Part shown: piece after piece, positions 55,340-63,980 of the stretch | Position numbering within the stretch: position 1 is the first letter of the stretch | Layout: every line of letters begins with the position of its first letter | Origin: JANQJA01 sp040880285 | GTDB lineage: Bacteria > Pseudomonadota > Gammaproteobacteria > Pseudomonadales > Azotimanducaceae | Direction of reading: 5' to 3' | Assembly: GCA_040880285.1 (NCBI GenBank) | Contig: JBBDIT010000058.1 | Span: forward strand, 25,537-89,536 | Length of the DNA: 64,000 nt | Program-made: the position numbers and the translations under genes | The notes under the pieces: model-generated | Told to the model about the DNA's origin: nothing | The model's database searches: none | The model's input: only the letters and a program-made list of their open reading frames with translations

Positions 55340-56429
55340 TGTTCAAGGCGCAGGAGTTCGGATAGGTGATATTGAAAGTCCGGGTTTTGGCCCGCTTACC
55401 TTCCTGAGCCTCAAATGTGACCTTTACGCCAAGCTGGGTGATGAAGTGAGGCGGTAGGTTCAGGCTGTCTCGAAGATCATATACAGCCTTGGGGTTATGC
55501 TGGGTATCAGCCTCCAGGGTTATACGACGATTTTTGCCATGTTTGAGGGTCAGCCTCATACGTTTTACCTCAACACTGGCAATGCCAGATTCAGGCGCAA
55601 TGGTGAAATTGAAGTTTTTGTCTTCCAGCGGAGCCAGATCATAAACGCGCTTATCAATCGTGCCGTCCGGCAATGCCTCCAACTTCAGAATGCTTCCAGA
55701 AAATATACGCTGAAGCTCCGGCACAGCCTTGGTATTTCTGGGAGCATATATATCCAACGAGCCTTCAGCTTCACAGTACACAAATATGATTTCAAAAGCC
55801 GGATGATGCGCCAGTGTTTTCAAAGTGTTGCTCACCCATTCCACCCCCAGCTGGGCAAAATCCTCAGGGTAGGCGAAGAAATATTCACGATCATGGCGAC
55901 GGTAAGGTTCCACCTTGCAATTCTTGCCTCGGCCTTCCTTGCTGAACAGATGGCTGATAGCGGAAGCCAGAGCCTGGATATCATCTTCTTCGACACAAGG
56001 AGGCAAAGAAGGTAAATCATTACGTTTTTTCCAGTAGGAAGGACTGACATTATCCGCATGCAGAAACATGGTTGCACCACGCCAGTAATCCGGTTTTTTC
56101 ATTAAAGCCCACATTACCTTTGCATGATGGCCTTCAATTTTGGCAATTTCATCAGCGAAGCCCTCATCCCCATGAAATGCTGCTTCGTCCACCAGAGCAG
56201 CTATACCACCATCACAGGCCAGCGCATGCACATCCTGAAATTGAGCCTCAATCTCTGCCTGCTGGGAATCATCTAGCTGCATGAAGGCATCAAGGATTGG
56301 TTCAACCTCCGATGGCTTGAGTTTTTCCCAGTCGATATTCAGTGAAATTCCCTTGGAAGAGAAATAATCCGATAACAAGGGGCGAGGAACCCGACGAAAG
56401 AACTGAAGGTGGGAGTACTGGCTAGCCAT
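55263..56429 (-). CDS. Unknown protein, partner of the downstream gene
   Basis: 388 residues from the ATG at 56429 (a longer frame to 56489 adds 20 unlikely residues); AGGA precedes it. The N-terminal half is helical and acidic with FFRRVPRPLLSDYFSSKGIS and a HALACDGGIAALVDEAAFHG segment; the middle has VEPYRRHDREYFFAYPEDFA; the C-terminal half is beta-rich (VEVKRMRLTLKHGKNRRITL, then FITQLGVKVTFEAQ). No catalytic motif of a known nuclease, ATPase or kinase is evident. Together with the 54467 gene it forms an undescribed two-gene unit between the AlpA module and hsdM. Confidence 0.6.
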   Translation of the reverse strand: MASQYSHLQFFRRVPRPLLSDYFSSKGISLNIDWEKLKPSEVEPILDAFMQLDDSQQAEIEAQFQDVHALACDGGIAALVDEAAFHGDEGFADEIAKIEGHHAKVMWALMKKPDYWRGATMFLHADNVSPSYWKKRNDLPSLPPCVEEDDIQALASAISHLFSKEGRGKNCKVEPYRRHDREYFFAYPEDFAQLGVEWVSNTLKTLAHHPAFEIIFVYCEAEGSLDIYAPRNTKAVPELQRIFSGSILKLEALPDGTIDKRVYDLAPLEDKNFNFTIAPESGIASVEVKRMRLTLKHGKNRRITLEADTQHNPKAVYDLRDSLNLPPHFITQLGVKVTFEAQEGKRAKTRTFNITYPNSCALNNDGLDLRIRNMLAASGIEPRLESAA

Positions 56430-56704
56430 AATCACTGATCCTGTTTTGCTGTAGCGCCGACACCGGTATACTTTCGGACATGCTGGCACGTCACAGGTAT
56501 TATGCAGAGGTTTTTTGGCATATCAAAGTAAACTGCTGAATCCGCCCAACTGGCGACAGCACCCACACAAGAAGATAAGCGAGTATTACTGAATGCCTGC
56601 ACTCCACTGGCAATAGATGATTAGATTACCGTACCCCATCTCGATTAATTCCAATCGGATGTAGAGCTGATAGCAACTCAAACGTATTTAAACAGGAAAA
56701 CAGA
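56430..56704. other. Divergent intergenic region before hsdM
   Basis: 275 bases between the unknown gene (minus) and hsdM (plus), which must hold both promoters. I see CGATT-AATTCC-AATCG, a 5-bp inverted repeat near 56639-56654, but no convincing -35/-10 pair and no controller-protein gene. Confidence 0.35.
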
Positions 56705-58282
56705 ATGACAAGCACCCAACAACGTGCGGCATTGCAACGCCAGATCTGGGCTATCGCCAATGACGTACGCGGCTCGGTCGATGGCTGGGACTTCAAGCAG
56801 TATGTACTGGGCACCCTTTTTTACCGCTTTATCAGCGAAAACTTTGCCAGCTATATCGAAGCCGGTGATGACAGCATTAACTACGCAGAGCTGCCTGATA
56901 GTGTTATCACGCCAGAGATTAAAGACGACGCTATCAAAACCAAGGGTTACTTCATCTACCCGAGCCAGCTGTTTGCCACTATCGCCAAAGGCGCCAATAG
57001 TAACGAAAGCCTGAACACCGATCTGGCGGCCATCTTTGGCGCCATCGAAACCTCCGCCAATGGCTACCCCTCGGAGGGCGACATAAAGGGCCTGTTTGCC
57101 GATTTCGACACCACCAGCAACCGCCTCGGTAATACCGTGAAGGACAAAAACACCCGCTTGGCCGCCGTGCTCAAGGGTGTGGCCGGACTGGATTTTGCTG
57201 ATTCTGGGGGTAACGGATTTGAAGGCAATCACATCGACCTGTTTGGCGATGCCTACGAATTCCTGATCTCCAACTATGCCGCCAACGCTGGCAAATCCGG
57301 TGGCGAGTTTTTCACCCCGCAGCATGTGTCGAAGCTGATTGCCCGGCTGGCCATGCACAAACAAAAAGCCGTCAACAAGATTTACGACCCCGCCTGCGGT
57401 TCGGGTTCGCTGCTGCTGCAAGCCAAAAAGCATTTCGACGCCCACATTATTGAAGAGGGCTTCTTTGGCCAGGAGATCAACCACACCACCTACAACCTGG
57501 CGCGCATGAACATGTTTCTGCACAACATCAACTACGACAAGTTCAATATCCTGCTAGGTAACACCCTGATCGAACCACATTTTGGCGATGACAAGCCCTT
57601 CGACGCGATCGTCTCCAACCCGCCCTACTCGGTGAAATGGATTGGCAGCGACGACCCCACCTTGATCAACGATGATCGCTTTGCCCCGGCCGGGGTGCTG
57701 GCACCTAAATCCAAGGCCGACTTTGCCTTTGTGCTGCACGCGCTCAGTTATCTTTCCAGCAAAGGCCGCGCCGCCATTGTCTGCTTCCCCGGCATTTTTT
57801 ACCGTGGCGGCGCCGAACAGAAAATCCGCCAGTACCTAGTGGACAACAACTACGTAGAAACCGTGATCGCGCTGGCCCCCAACCTGTTTTTCGGTACCAC
57901 CATCGCGGTGACTATTCTGGTGCTGTCCAAACACAAAACCGACACCACCACCCAGTTTATTGATGCCAGCGGAGAGGCGTATTTCAAAAGAGAAACGAAT
58001 ACTAACATCCTGACCGACAAGCACATCGAAGACATCATGCAGGCCTTCGATAGTAAGGAAAACATCGAGCACTTTGCCCGGTCCGTGCCATTTGAAGATA
58101 TCGCCGCCAACGACTACAACCTGTCGGTGAGCAGCTATGTCGAGGCCAAAGACACCCGCGAGCAAGTGGACGTTGCTCAGCTCAATGCCGAGTTGAAAAC
58201 CACTGTGGCAAGAATCGACCAGCTGCGCGCGGAGATTGATGCCATCGTGGCCGAGATAGAGGGCGAGGAGGCCGAGACATGA
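56705..58282 (+). CDS. hsdM: Type IC restriction-modification methyltransferase subunit HsdM
   Basis: N6-adenine methyltransferase subunit of the HsdM2S1 enzyme. 525 residues with the N-terminal HsdM_N helical domain (TSTQQRAALQRQIWAIANDV), the SAM site DPACGSGSLLLQA (from Asp228) and the catalytic NPPY at Asn305. The frame is intact; the GxGS motif is unchanged. The ATG follows AGGAAAACAG. hsdS starts 4 bases before its stop (ATGA). The order hsdM-hsdS-prrC-hsdR matches the E. coli prrABCD locus. Confidence 0.96.
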   Translation: MTSTQQRAALQRQIWAIANDVRGSVDGWDFKQYVLGTLFYRFISENFASYIEAGDDSINYAELPDSVITPEIKDDAIKTKGYFIYPSQLFATIAKGANSNESLNTDLAAIFGAIETSANGYPSEGDIKGLFADFDTTSNRLGNTVKDKNTRLAAVLKGVAGLDFADSGGNGFEGNHIDLFGDAYEFLISNYAANAGKSGGEFFTPQHVSKLIARLAMHKQKAVNKIYDPACGSGSLLLQAKKHFDAHIIEEGFFGQEINHTTYNLARMNMFLHNINYDKFNILLGNTLIEPHFGDDKPFDAIVSNPPYSVKWIGSDDPTLINDDRFAPAGVLAPKSKADFAFVLHALSYLSSKGRAAIVCFPGIFYRGGAEQKIRQYLVDNNYVETVIALAPNLFFGTTIAVTILVLSKHKTDTTTQFIDASGEAYFKRETNTNILTDKHIEDIMQAFDSKENIEHFARSVPFEDIAANDYNLSVSSYVEAKDTREQVDVAQLNAELKTTVARIDQLRAEIDAIVAEIEGEEAET

Positions 58283-59436
58283 GTGGCATCAGCTTTATGG
58301 AAAAGCTGCTGGATGGGATCGAGGTCGAATGGACGGTGTTAGGCAATGAGCGCTTCATTGAGATATCGAATAGTGGGAGAAAGCCGGTAAAAGCTTCGAT
58401 GCGGGCAGCGGGGGAAACACCATATTACGGCGCGAATAACATTCAGGACTATGTTGAAGGCCATACTCATGATGGCGAGTTCGTTCTTGTTGCGGAGGAC
58501 GGATCGGCAAGCGTTGAAAGTTATTCCATCCAGTACGCAACAGGGAAATTTTGGGCAAACAACCATGTCCATGTCGTGCGAGGTAGAGCAGAACTCAATA
58601 CACGATTTCTATACCACTATCTTTGTATCGTTAACTTCATTCCGTTCTTGTCTGGCGGTGGTCGCGCCAAGCTGACCAAGGGAAAGTTGATTGATATACC
58701 CGTTCCGATCCCATGCCCTGATAACCCCCAAAAATCCCTTGAAATCCAGACCGAAATCGTCCGCATTCTGGACACCTTCACCGAGCTTACCGCCGAGCTT
58801 ACCGCCGAGCTTACCGCCGAGCTTACCGCCCGCAAAAAACAATACAACTACTATCGCGACCAGTTGCTGAGCTTCGACGAAGGGGAAGTGGAGTGGAAGC
58901 CATTGGAAGAAGTGGCCCTAGTTGGTACGGGGCATCATGACACACAAGACGCGATTGAGGATGGTGATTATATCTTTTATGCCCGCGGTCGTGCACCGCT
59001 GAGGCTAGATGTGTTTGACTTTGATGAAACTGCAATCATCACTGCTGGAGATGGTGCCGGGGTAGGAAAGGTATTTCACTATGCCCAGGGGAAATATGCG
59101 CTACATCAGCGAGCGTATCGTATCGTTCCAAACGAAGTTATGGAGCCCAGATTTGTATATCACTATGTAACTGCAAATTTTTACGAATACATCCAAAAAG
59201 CATCGGTGAGTTCATCTGTTACTTCTCTACGTAGGCCGATGTTTTTAAATTTTCAGATACCGGTTCCCATGCTCTCTGAACAGAAACGCATCGTCGCCAT
59301 ACTCGACAAATTCGACACCCTCACCAACTCCATCACCGAAGGCCTGCCCTGCGAAATCGAGTTGCGCCAAAAGCAATGCGAATACTACCGCGACCTGTTG
59401 CTGAGTTTCCCCAAACCAGATGGTGCGGCGGTTTGA
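58279..59436 (+). CDS. hsdS: Type IC specificity subunit HsdS
   Basis: 385 residues. Two variable target-recognition domains (about 1-155 and 200-350) read the two halves of a bipartite DNA target. Between them is a helical spacer with the repeat ELTAELTAELTAELTA, then RKKQYNYYRDQLLSF; a second conserved region near the C-terminus (ELRQKQCEYYRDLLLSF) is the matching circular-permutation repeat. It overlaps hsdM by 4 bases and prrC begins 2 bases after its stop. The recognition sequence cannot be predicted. Confidence 0.94.
   Translation: MSGISFMEKLLDGIEVEWTVLGNERFIEISNSGRKPVKASMRAAGETPYYGANNIQDYVEGHTHDGEFVLVAEDGSASVESYSIQYATGKFWANNHVHVVRGRAELNTRFLYHYLCIVNFIPFLSGGGRAKLTKGKLIDIPVPIPCPDNPQKSLEIQTEIVRILDTFTELTAELTAELTAELTARKKQYNYYRDQLLSFDEGEVEWKPLEEVALVGTGHHDTQDAIEDGDYIFYARGRAPLRLDVFDFDETAIITAGDGAGVGKVFHYAQGKYALHQRAYRIVPNEVMEPRFVYHYVTANFYEYIQKASVSSSVTSLRRPMFLNFQIPVPMLSEQKRIVAILDKFDTLTNSITEGLPCEIELRQKQCEYYRDLLLSFPKPDGAAV
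58783..58830 (+). repeat. Four exact 12-bp spacer repeats in hsdS
   Basis: GAGCTTACCGCC is repeated four times without change (58783, 58795, 58807, 58819), encoding Glu-Leu-Thr-Ala x4, i.e. TAEL units. EcoR124I has two TAEL repeats and EcoR124II three, and this number sets the length of the non-specific spacer of the target. Slippage here would change DNA specificity. Confidence 0.92.
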
Positions 59437-59437
59437 T

Positions 59438-60568
59438 ATGAACAGGACGCTCGCGGAAATCGCTCAGCAGCTGAAAGATGCCAATAAAAAGGTACAGTTG
59501 ATCTATGCCTTTAATGGCTCGGGCAAAACACGCCTGTCGCGGGAATTCAAGCAGCTTATTGCGCCCAGAAATGATGCTGATGGCGAAGAAGTAGCAGTGC
59601 TTTCGCGCAACAAAATTCTCTACTACAACGCCTTTACCGAAGACTTGTTCTATTGGGATAACGATCTGGAACTCGATGCCGAACCCAAACTAAAAATTCA
59701 ACGCAACACATTTACGGGCTGGATTCTTAGGGATCAAGGGCAGGATCGCAATATAGTCACCAACTTCCAGCGCTACGCCAATCAGAAGCTTACCCCGCAC
59801 TTTAGCGAAGACTTTACGGAAGTGACTTTTACTTTAGAGAGGGGTGATGACGAACACTCGGGCAATCTGAAAATCTCCAAAGGTGAGGAAAGCAACTTTA
59901 TCTGGAGCATTTTTTACACCCTACTCGACCAGGTGATTACTATCCTCAATACTCCCGAGCCCTTTGAGCGTGAAACAAACCAGTTTGACCAATTGGAATA
60001 CGTATTTATTGACGATCCGGTGAGCTCACTGGATGAGAACCATTTGATTGAGTTGGCGGTCAATTTGGCGGGGTTAATCAAATCCAGTGATTCAGGCCTT
60101 AAATTCATAGTCACAACCCACAGTCCACTCTTTTATAACGTGCTCTACAATGAGCTGAATGGAAAGGCTTGCTACCTTTTAGCGCATTTAGAGGATGGCA
60201 CCTTTGCGTTGACTGAAAAGCAAGGCGACTCCAACCAGAGCTTTTCCTACCATCTATTTTTAAAACAAACACTCGAGCGAGCGATTGCGGAAAATCAGGT
60301 ACAAAAATACCACTTTACTCTATTGCGTAACTTGTACGAAAAAACGGCCAATTTTTTGGGATACCAAAAATGGTCGGATCTATTGGACACAGCTCCTGGC
60401 GACAAACAGGGATACTTGAACCGTATAATTCAATTCAGCAGCCATCGCACCTTGTCTAACGAGGAAGTTGCTGAACCAACGGTGCAAGAGAAGCAAACGG
60501 TGAAACTCTTGCTGGACAATTTGGTGAATAACTATGGCTTTTGGCAAAAGGAAGTACAACATGGTTGA
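59438..60568 (+). CDS. prrC: PrrC-type tRNA anticodon nuclease
   Basis: 376 residues. N-terminal ABC/AAA-type NTPase: Walker A IYAFNGSGKTRLSREF (Lys30), FIDDPVSSLDENHLIELA (Walker B and D-loop), FIVTTHSPLF (switch His). The C-terminal nuclease part has LLRNLYEKT with Arg297 and Glu301, and His336 in FSSHRTLS; these correspond to Arg320, Glu324 and His356 of E. coli PrrC. The E. coli enzyme cuts tRNA-Lys at the wobble base after T4 Stp inactivates the restriction enzyme. It lies between hsdS and hsdR, as in prr; its last 8 bases overlap hsdR. Target tRNA here is inferred. Confidence 0.92.
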   Translation: MNRTLAEIAQQLKDANKKVQLIYAFNGSGKTRLSREFKQLIAPRNDADGEEVAVLSRNKILYYNAFTEDLFYWDNDLELDAEPKLKIQRNTFTGWILRDQGQDRNIVTNFQRYANQKLTPHFSEDFTEVTFTLERGDDEHSGNLKISKGEESNFIWSIFYTLLDQVITILNTPEPFERETNQFDQLEYVFIDDPVSSLDENHLIELAVNLAGLIKSSDSGLKFIVTTHSPLFYNVLYNELNGKACYLLAHLEDGTFALTEKQGDSNQSFSYHLFLKQTLERAIAENQVQKYHFTLLRNLYEKTANFLGYQKWSDLLDTAPGDKQGYLNRIIQFSSHRTLSNEEVAEPTVQEKQTVKLLLDNLVNNYGFWQKEVQHG

Positions 60569-63500
60569 TTACACCAAACCCATCGCCGAAACCAATCACT
60601 TTATCGTGCTGGACAAGTACACCAAGTATTCCCAGGTGAATGAGCCCTATCAAAGTGAATACGATCTTGAACAGGAGTTCATTGCTGACCTGAAGAACCA
60701 GGGTTATGACTATTTGCCCGACATGAAAACGGCAGAAGCTCTGCTGGCCAATGTGCGCACGCAACTGCAAACCCTGAACAAGCTGCAGTTTGCCGAGGGC
60801 GAATGGCGGCGCTTTGTGGAAACCTTTCTGGACAGGCCCAGTGATGGCCTCACGGATAAAACCCGCAAGATTCACGACGACTATATCCACGATTTTGTAT
60901 TTGACGATGGTCGCATCCAGAACATCTACCTGCTGGATAAAAACAACCTTGCCCGCAACAAGCTGCAAGTGATCAAGCAGTTCGAGCAAGCTGGCAGCCA
61001 TGCCAATCGCTACGATGTCACAATTCTGGTGAACGGCTTGCCGTTGGTGCAGGTAGAGCTGAAACGCCGAGGCGTGGCCATTCGCGAGGCCTTTAACCAG
61101 GTGCACCGCTACAGCAAGGAGAGCTTTAACAGCGAGCATTCGCTGTTCACGTTTCTGCAGCTGTTTGTGATTTCCAACGGCACCGATACCCGTTACTTCG
61201 CCAATACCACCCAACGCGACAAGAACAGCTTCGACTTCACCATGCATTGGGCGAAGGCCGACAACGGCCTGATCAAGGATTTGAAGGACTTCACCGCCAC
61301 CTTCTTTCAAAAGCAAACCTTGCTGGAAGTGCTATTGAAGTACTCGGTGTTTGATGTCAGTAACGCCTTGCTGGTGATGCGCCCGTATCAGATTGCCGCT
61401 ACCGAACGCATCCTGTGGAAGATCAAAAGCGCTCATGCCGCCAACAGCTGGAGTAAGCCGGAAGGTGGCGGCTATGTCTGGCACACCACCGGCTCCGGCA
61501 AGACCCTGACCAGTTTCAAGGCGGCGCGGCTGGCCACCGAGCTGGACTTTATCGATGCGGTATTTTTTGTGGTGGATCGTAAAGATCTGGATTACCAGAC
61601 CATGAGGGAATACCAGCGCTTCTCGCCCAACAGTGTGAATGGCTCGGATAGCACCGCCGGCCTCAAGCGCAATCTGGATATGGATGACAAAAAGATCATC
61701 GTCACCACCATCCAGAAGCTCAACAACCTGATGAAAGGCGAAGGAGAGCTGCCAATTTACAACAAGCAGGTCGTGTTTATTTTCGACGAATGTCACCGCA
61801 GTCAGTTCGGTGAAGCGCAGAAGAACCTGAAGAGGAAGTTCAAGCGGTTTTATCAATTCGGCTTTACCGGCACACCGATCTTTCCGCAAAACGCCCTGGG
61901 CGCGGAAACCACCGCCAGCGTGTTTGGCCGCGAGCTGCATTCCTATGTGATCACCGATGCGATTCGTGATGAGAAGGTGCTCAAGTTCAAGGTGGACTAC
62001 AACGATGTTCGCCCGCAGTTCAAGGCGATTGAAACCGAGCAGGACGAGACAAAACTGACGGCGGCGGAGAACAGGCAAGCCCTGCTGCACCCCGAGCGTA
62101 TTCGCGAGGTAGCGCAATACATTCTTAACCACTACCGGCAGAAAACCCACCGCCTGAAACCAGGCGCCCAGGGCTTTAATGCCATGTTCGCGGTGAGCAG
62201 CGTGGATGCGGCCAAGCTGTTTTACGAATCGCTGAACCAACTGCAAGTGGACTCTTCACGCAAGGAAAGTGAGAAGCCCCTGAAAATAGCCACCATTTTC
62301 TCGTTTGCCGCCAACGAAGAGCAGGATGCCATTGGTGATATCTCGGACGAGAGTTTTGAAGTCTCTGCCATGAATAGCAGCGCCAAGGAGTTTTTGAGTG
62401 CTGCGATCGCGGATTACAACGCCTTTTTCAAAACCAGCTTCAGTGTGGACAGCAACGGCTTCCAGAACTACTACCGCGATCTGGCTAAACGCGTAAAGGG
62501 TGCAGACGACAGCGGCAAGAGACTTCCCGCCGATCAACAAGTGGATCTGCTGCTTGTGGTGGGCATGTTCCTGACCGGCTTTGACGCACCCACGCTCAAC
62601 ACCCTGTTTGTGGACAAGAACCTGCGTTACCACGGCCTGATACAGGCTTTTTCACGCACCAACCGCATTTATGACGCCACCAAAACCTTTGGCAACATCG
62701 TCACCTTTCGTGACCTGGAAAGGGCCACCATCGATGCCATCACCCTGTTTGGCGACAAGAACACCAAGAACGTGGTGCTGGAAAAGAGCTACAAGGAGTA
62801 CATGGAAGGCTTTACCGATGTCGTCACTGGTGAAGCCAGGCGCGGTTTTATGGAAGTGGTGACAGAGCTGGAACAGCGCTTTCCCGACCCGGATGAGATT
62901 GTAAAAGAAAAAGACAAAAAGGATTTTGCGAAATTGTTTGGCGAGTACCTGCGCGTTGAAAACATCCTGCAGAACTTTGATGAGTTCGCGAGCCTGAAAG
63001 CCCTGCAAACAATCGATATGAATGATCCTGCCGCTGTTGAGGCATTCAAGGCGCAGCACTACCTGAGCGATGACGATCTGGCCGCCTTGCAGAGCATCCG
63101 GCTCCCCCCTGAGCGCAAGACCCAGGATTACCGCTCCACCTACAACGACATACGCGACTGGCTGCGTCGTGAAAAGGCAGGCAACGACAACGACCAATCC
63201 AGCATCGACTGGGATGATGTGGTGTTTGAGGTAGATCTGCTCAAGTCACAGGAAATCAACCTGGATTACATTCTGGAGCTGATTTTTGAGCACAACAAAA
63301 AAACCAGAAACAAATCCGACCTGATTGACGAAGTGCGCCGCCTGATTCGCGCCAGCCTTGGCAACCGTGCCAAAGAAAGCCTGGTGGTGGATTTTATCAA
63401 CCAGGCGGACCTGGATGAGATTCCCGACAAGGCCAGCATCATTGATGCCTTTTTCATCTATGCCCGGGCGGAGCAACAGCGCGAGGCACAAGCGCTGATC

Positions 63501-63710
63501 GATGCTGAGAGCCTGAATGCGGAGGCGGCCAGACGTTATATCGCTACCTCGTTAAGACGAGAGTTCGCCAGCGACAACGGAACCGAGCTGAATGCCATTC
63601 TGCCGAAAATGAGCCCATTGAATCCGCAATACCTGACGAAGAAGCAAAGCGTTTTCCAGAAAGTTGCTGCGTTTGTTGAGAAGTTCAAGGGCGTCGGTGG
63701 GAAGGTTTAG
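60561..63710 (+). CDS. hsdR: Type IC restriction subunit HsdR
   Basis: 1049 residues, close to EcoR124I HsdR (1038). PD-(D/E)xK nuclease: DVTILVNGLPLVQVELKRRG with Asp152, Glu166 and Lys168 (EcoR124I 151, 165, 167). Translocase motor: Walker A VWHTTGSGKTLTSF (Lys314), DECH box (Asp409), GFTGTPI, and the later helicase motifs LTGFDAPTLNTLFVDK and QAFSRTNRIYD. The C-terminal region ends FIEKFKGVGGK-like (AAFVEKFKGVGGKV), an HsdM-binding part. The ATG at 60561 follows GGAAGTAC; prrC's stop overlaps it by 8 bases. Long antisense frames in this gene are not real. Confidence 0.96.
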   Translation: MVDYTKPIAETNHFIVLDKYTKYSQVNEPYQSEYDLEQEFIADLKNQGYDYLPDMKTAEALLANVRTQLQTLNKLQFAEGEWRRFVETFLDRPSDGLTDKTRKIHDDYIHDFVFDDGRIQNIYLLDKNNLARNKLQVIKQFEQAGSHANRYDVTILVNGLPLVQVELKRRGVAIREAFNQVHRYSKESFNSEHSLFTFLQLFVISNGTDTRYFANTTQRDKNSFDFTMHWAKADNGLIKDLKDFTATFFQKQTLLEVLLKYSVFDVSNALLVMRPYQIAATERILWKIKSAHAANSWSKPEGGGYVWHTTGSGKTLTSFKAARLATELDFIDAVFFVVDRKDLDYQTMREYQRFSPNSVNGSDSTAGLKRNLDMDDKKIIVTTIQKLNNLMKGEGELPIYNKQVVFIFDECHRSQFGEAQKNLKRKFKRFYQFGFTGTPIFPQNALGAETTASVFGRELHSYVITDAIRDEKVLKFKVDYNDVRPQFKAIETEQDETKLTAAENRQALLHPERIREVAQYILNHYRQKTHRLKPGAQGFNAMFAVSSVDAAKLFYESLNQLQVDSSRKESEKPLKIATIFSFAANEEQDAIGDISDESFEVSAMNSSAKEFLSAAIADYNAFFKTSFSVDSNGFQNYYRDLAKRVKGADDSGKRLPADQQVDLLLVVGMFLTGFDAPTLNTLFVDKNLRYHGLIQAFSRTNRIYDATKTFGNIVTFRDLERATIDAITLFGDKNTKNVVLEKSYKEYMEGFTDVVTGEARRGFMEVVTELEQRFPDPDEIVKEKDKKDFAKLFGEYLRVENILQNFDEFASLKALQTIDMNDPAAVEAFKAQHYLSDDDLAALQSIRLPPERKTQDYRSTYNDIRDWLRREKAGNDNDQSSIDWDDVVFEVDLLKSQEINLDYILELIFEHNKKTRNKSDLIDEVRRLIRASLGNRAKESLVVDFINQADLDEIPDKASIIDAFFIYARAEQQREAQALIDAESLNAEAARRYIATSLRREFASDNGTELNAILPKMSPLNPQYLTKKQSVFQKVAAFVEKFKGVGGKV

Positions 63711-63855
63711 GTGTGCCTTCAAGCCTATCGCTGGGTGGTGGATGCAGGCATAACAATTTGCTGCACGCGGATAAATTGCTCGCTTTGCTCCTAATTTACC
63801 GGTGAGCTGAGCGTTGAGATTTGCTAGCTCTGTAAAGCCGGTGAATTTCAGTTTT

Positions 63856-63877
63856 AGTAGTACATATAGCAGTACTA
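63856..63877. promoter_or_regulatory. Candidate integrase arm-type sites (right)
   Basis: AGTAGTAC (63856-63863) and GCAGTACTA (63869-63877) resemble the left sites at 49152-49171 in sequence and spacing, and lie about 55 bases before attR. The 146 bases between hsdR and here hold no gene. Confidence 0.5.
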
Positions 63878-63929
63878 GAGCAAAAATAAAACTATTATTA
63901 CTATACTTTTCAAATAGTTAGTTTCTTAT

Positions 63930-63954
63930 TTCAACTCCCGCCGCCCCACCAAAT
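63930..63954 (+). repeat. attR: degenerate copy of the ssrA 3' end
   Basis: TTCAACTCCCGCCGCC then CCACCAAAT repeats 49015-49039 with one C-for-T change and one missing T. It marks the right end of the island; the next 46 bases are the ancestral flank. Confidence 0.8.
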
Positions 63955-63961
63955 TTGTGGC

Positions 63962-63980
63962 TTTGGCCCAAAGGGCCAAA
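63962..63980. terminator. Hairpin just outside attR
   Basis: TTTGGCCC-AAA-GGGCCAAA, a perfect 8-bp stem with a 3-base loop. It lies beyond the island in the ancestral flank and may be the original ssrA terminator displaced by the insertion, but a clear T run is missing. Confidence 0.5.

Larger units (their letters stand above)
49038..63954 (+). mobile_element. 14.9-kb genomic island integrated at ssrA
   Basis: Bounded by the ssrA 3' end and its degenerate copy, with an integrase gene next to the left end. It carries the retron, a second recombinase module, two unknown genes and hsdM-hsdS-prrC-hsdR. The reverse transcriptase stretch is markedly more AT-rich than the hsd genes, so the blocks were probably acquired separately. 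No phage structural or conjugation genes are present, so mobility would need a helper. Confidence 0.85.

Noticed and set aside
56678..57523. Long minus-strand frame (281 codons) antisense to hsdM
   Set aside because: It mirrors the strong codon bias of hsdM; there is no ribosome site and the protein looks like a reading-frame shadow (Val/Gly-rich).
60456..63491. Series of minus-strand frames of 80-304 codons antisense to hsdR
   Set aside because: All overlap the recognised HsdR motifs and have the Val/Leu-rich composition of shadow frames; no independent signals.
49038..63954. CRISPR array or phage structural genes in the island
   Set aside because: No regularly spaced repeats of CRISPR length and no capsid, portal, terminase or tail-like proteins were seen.
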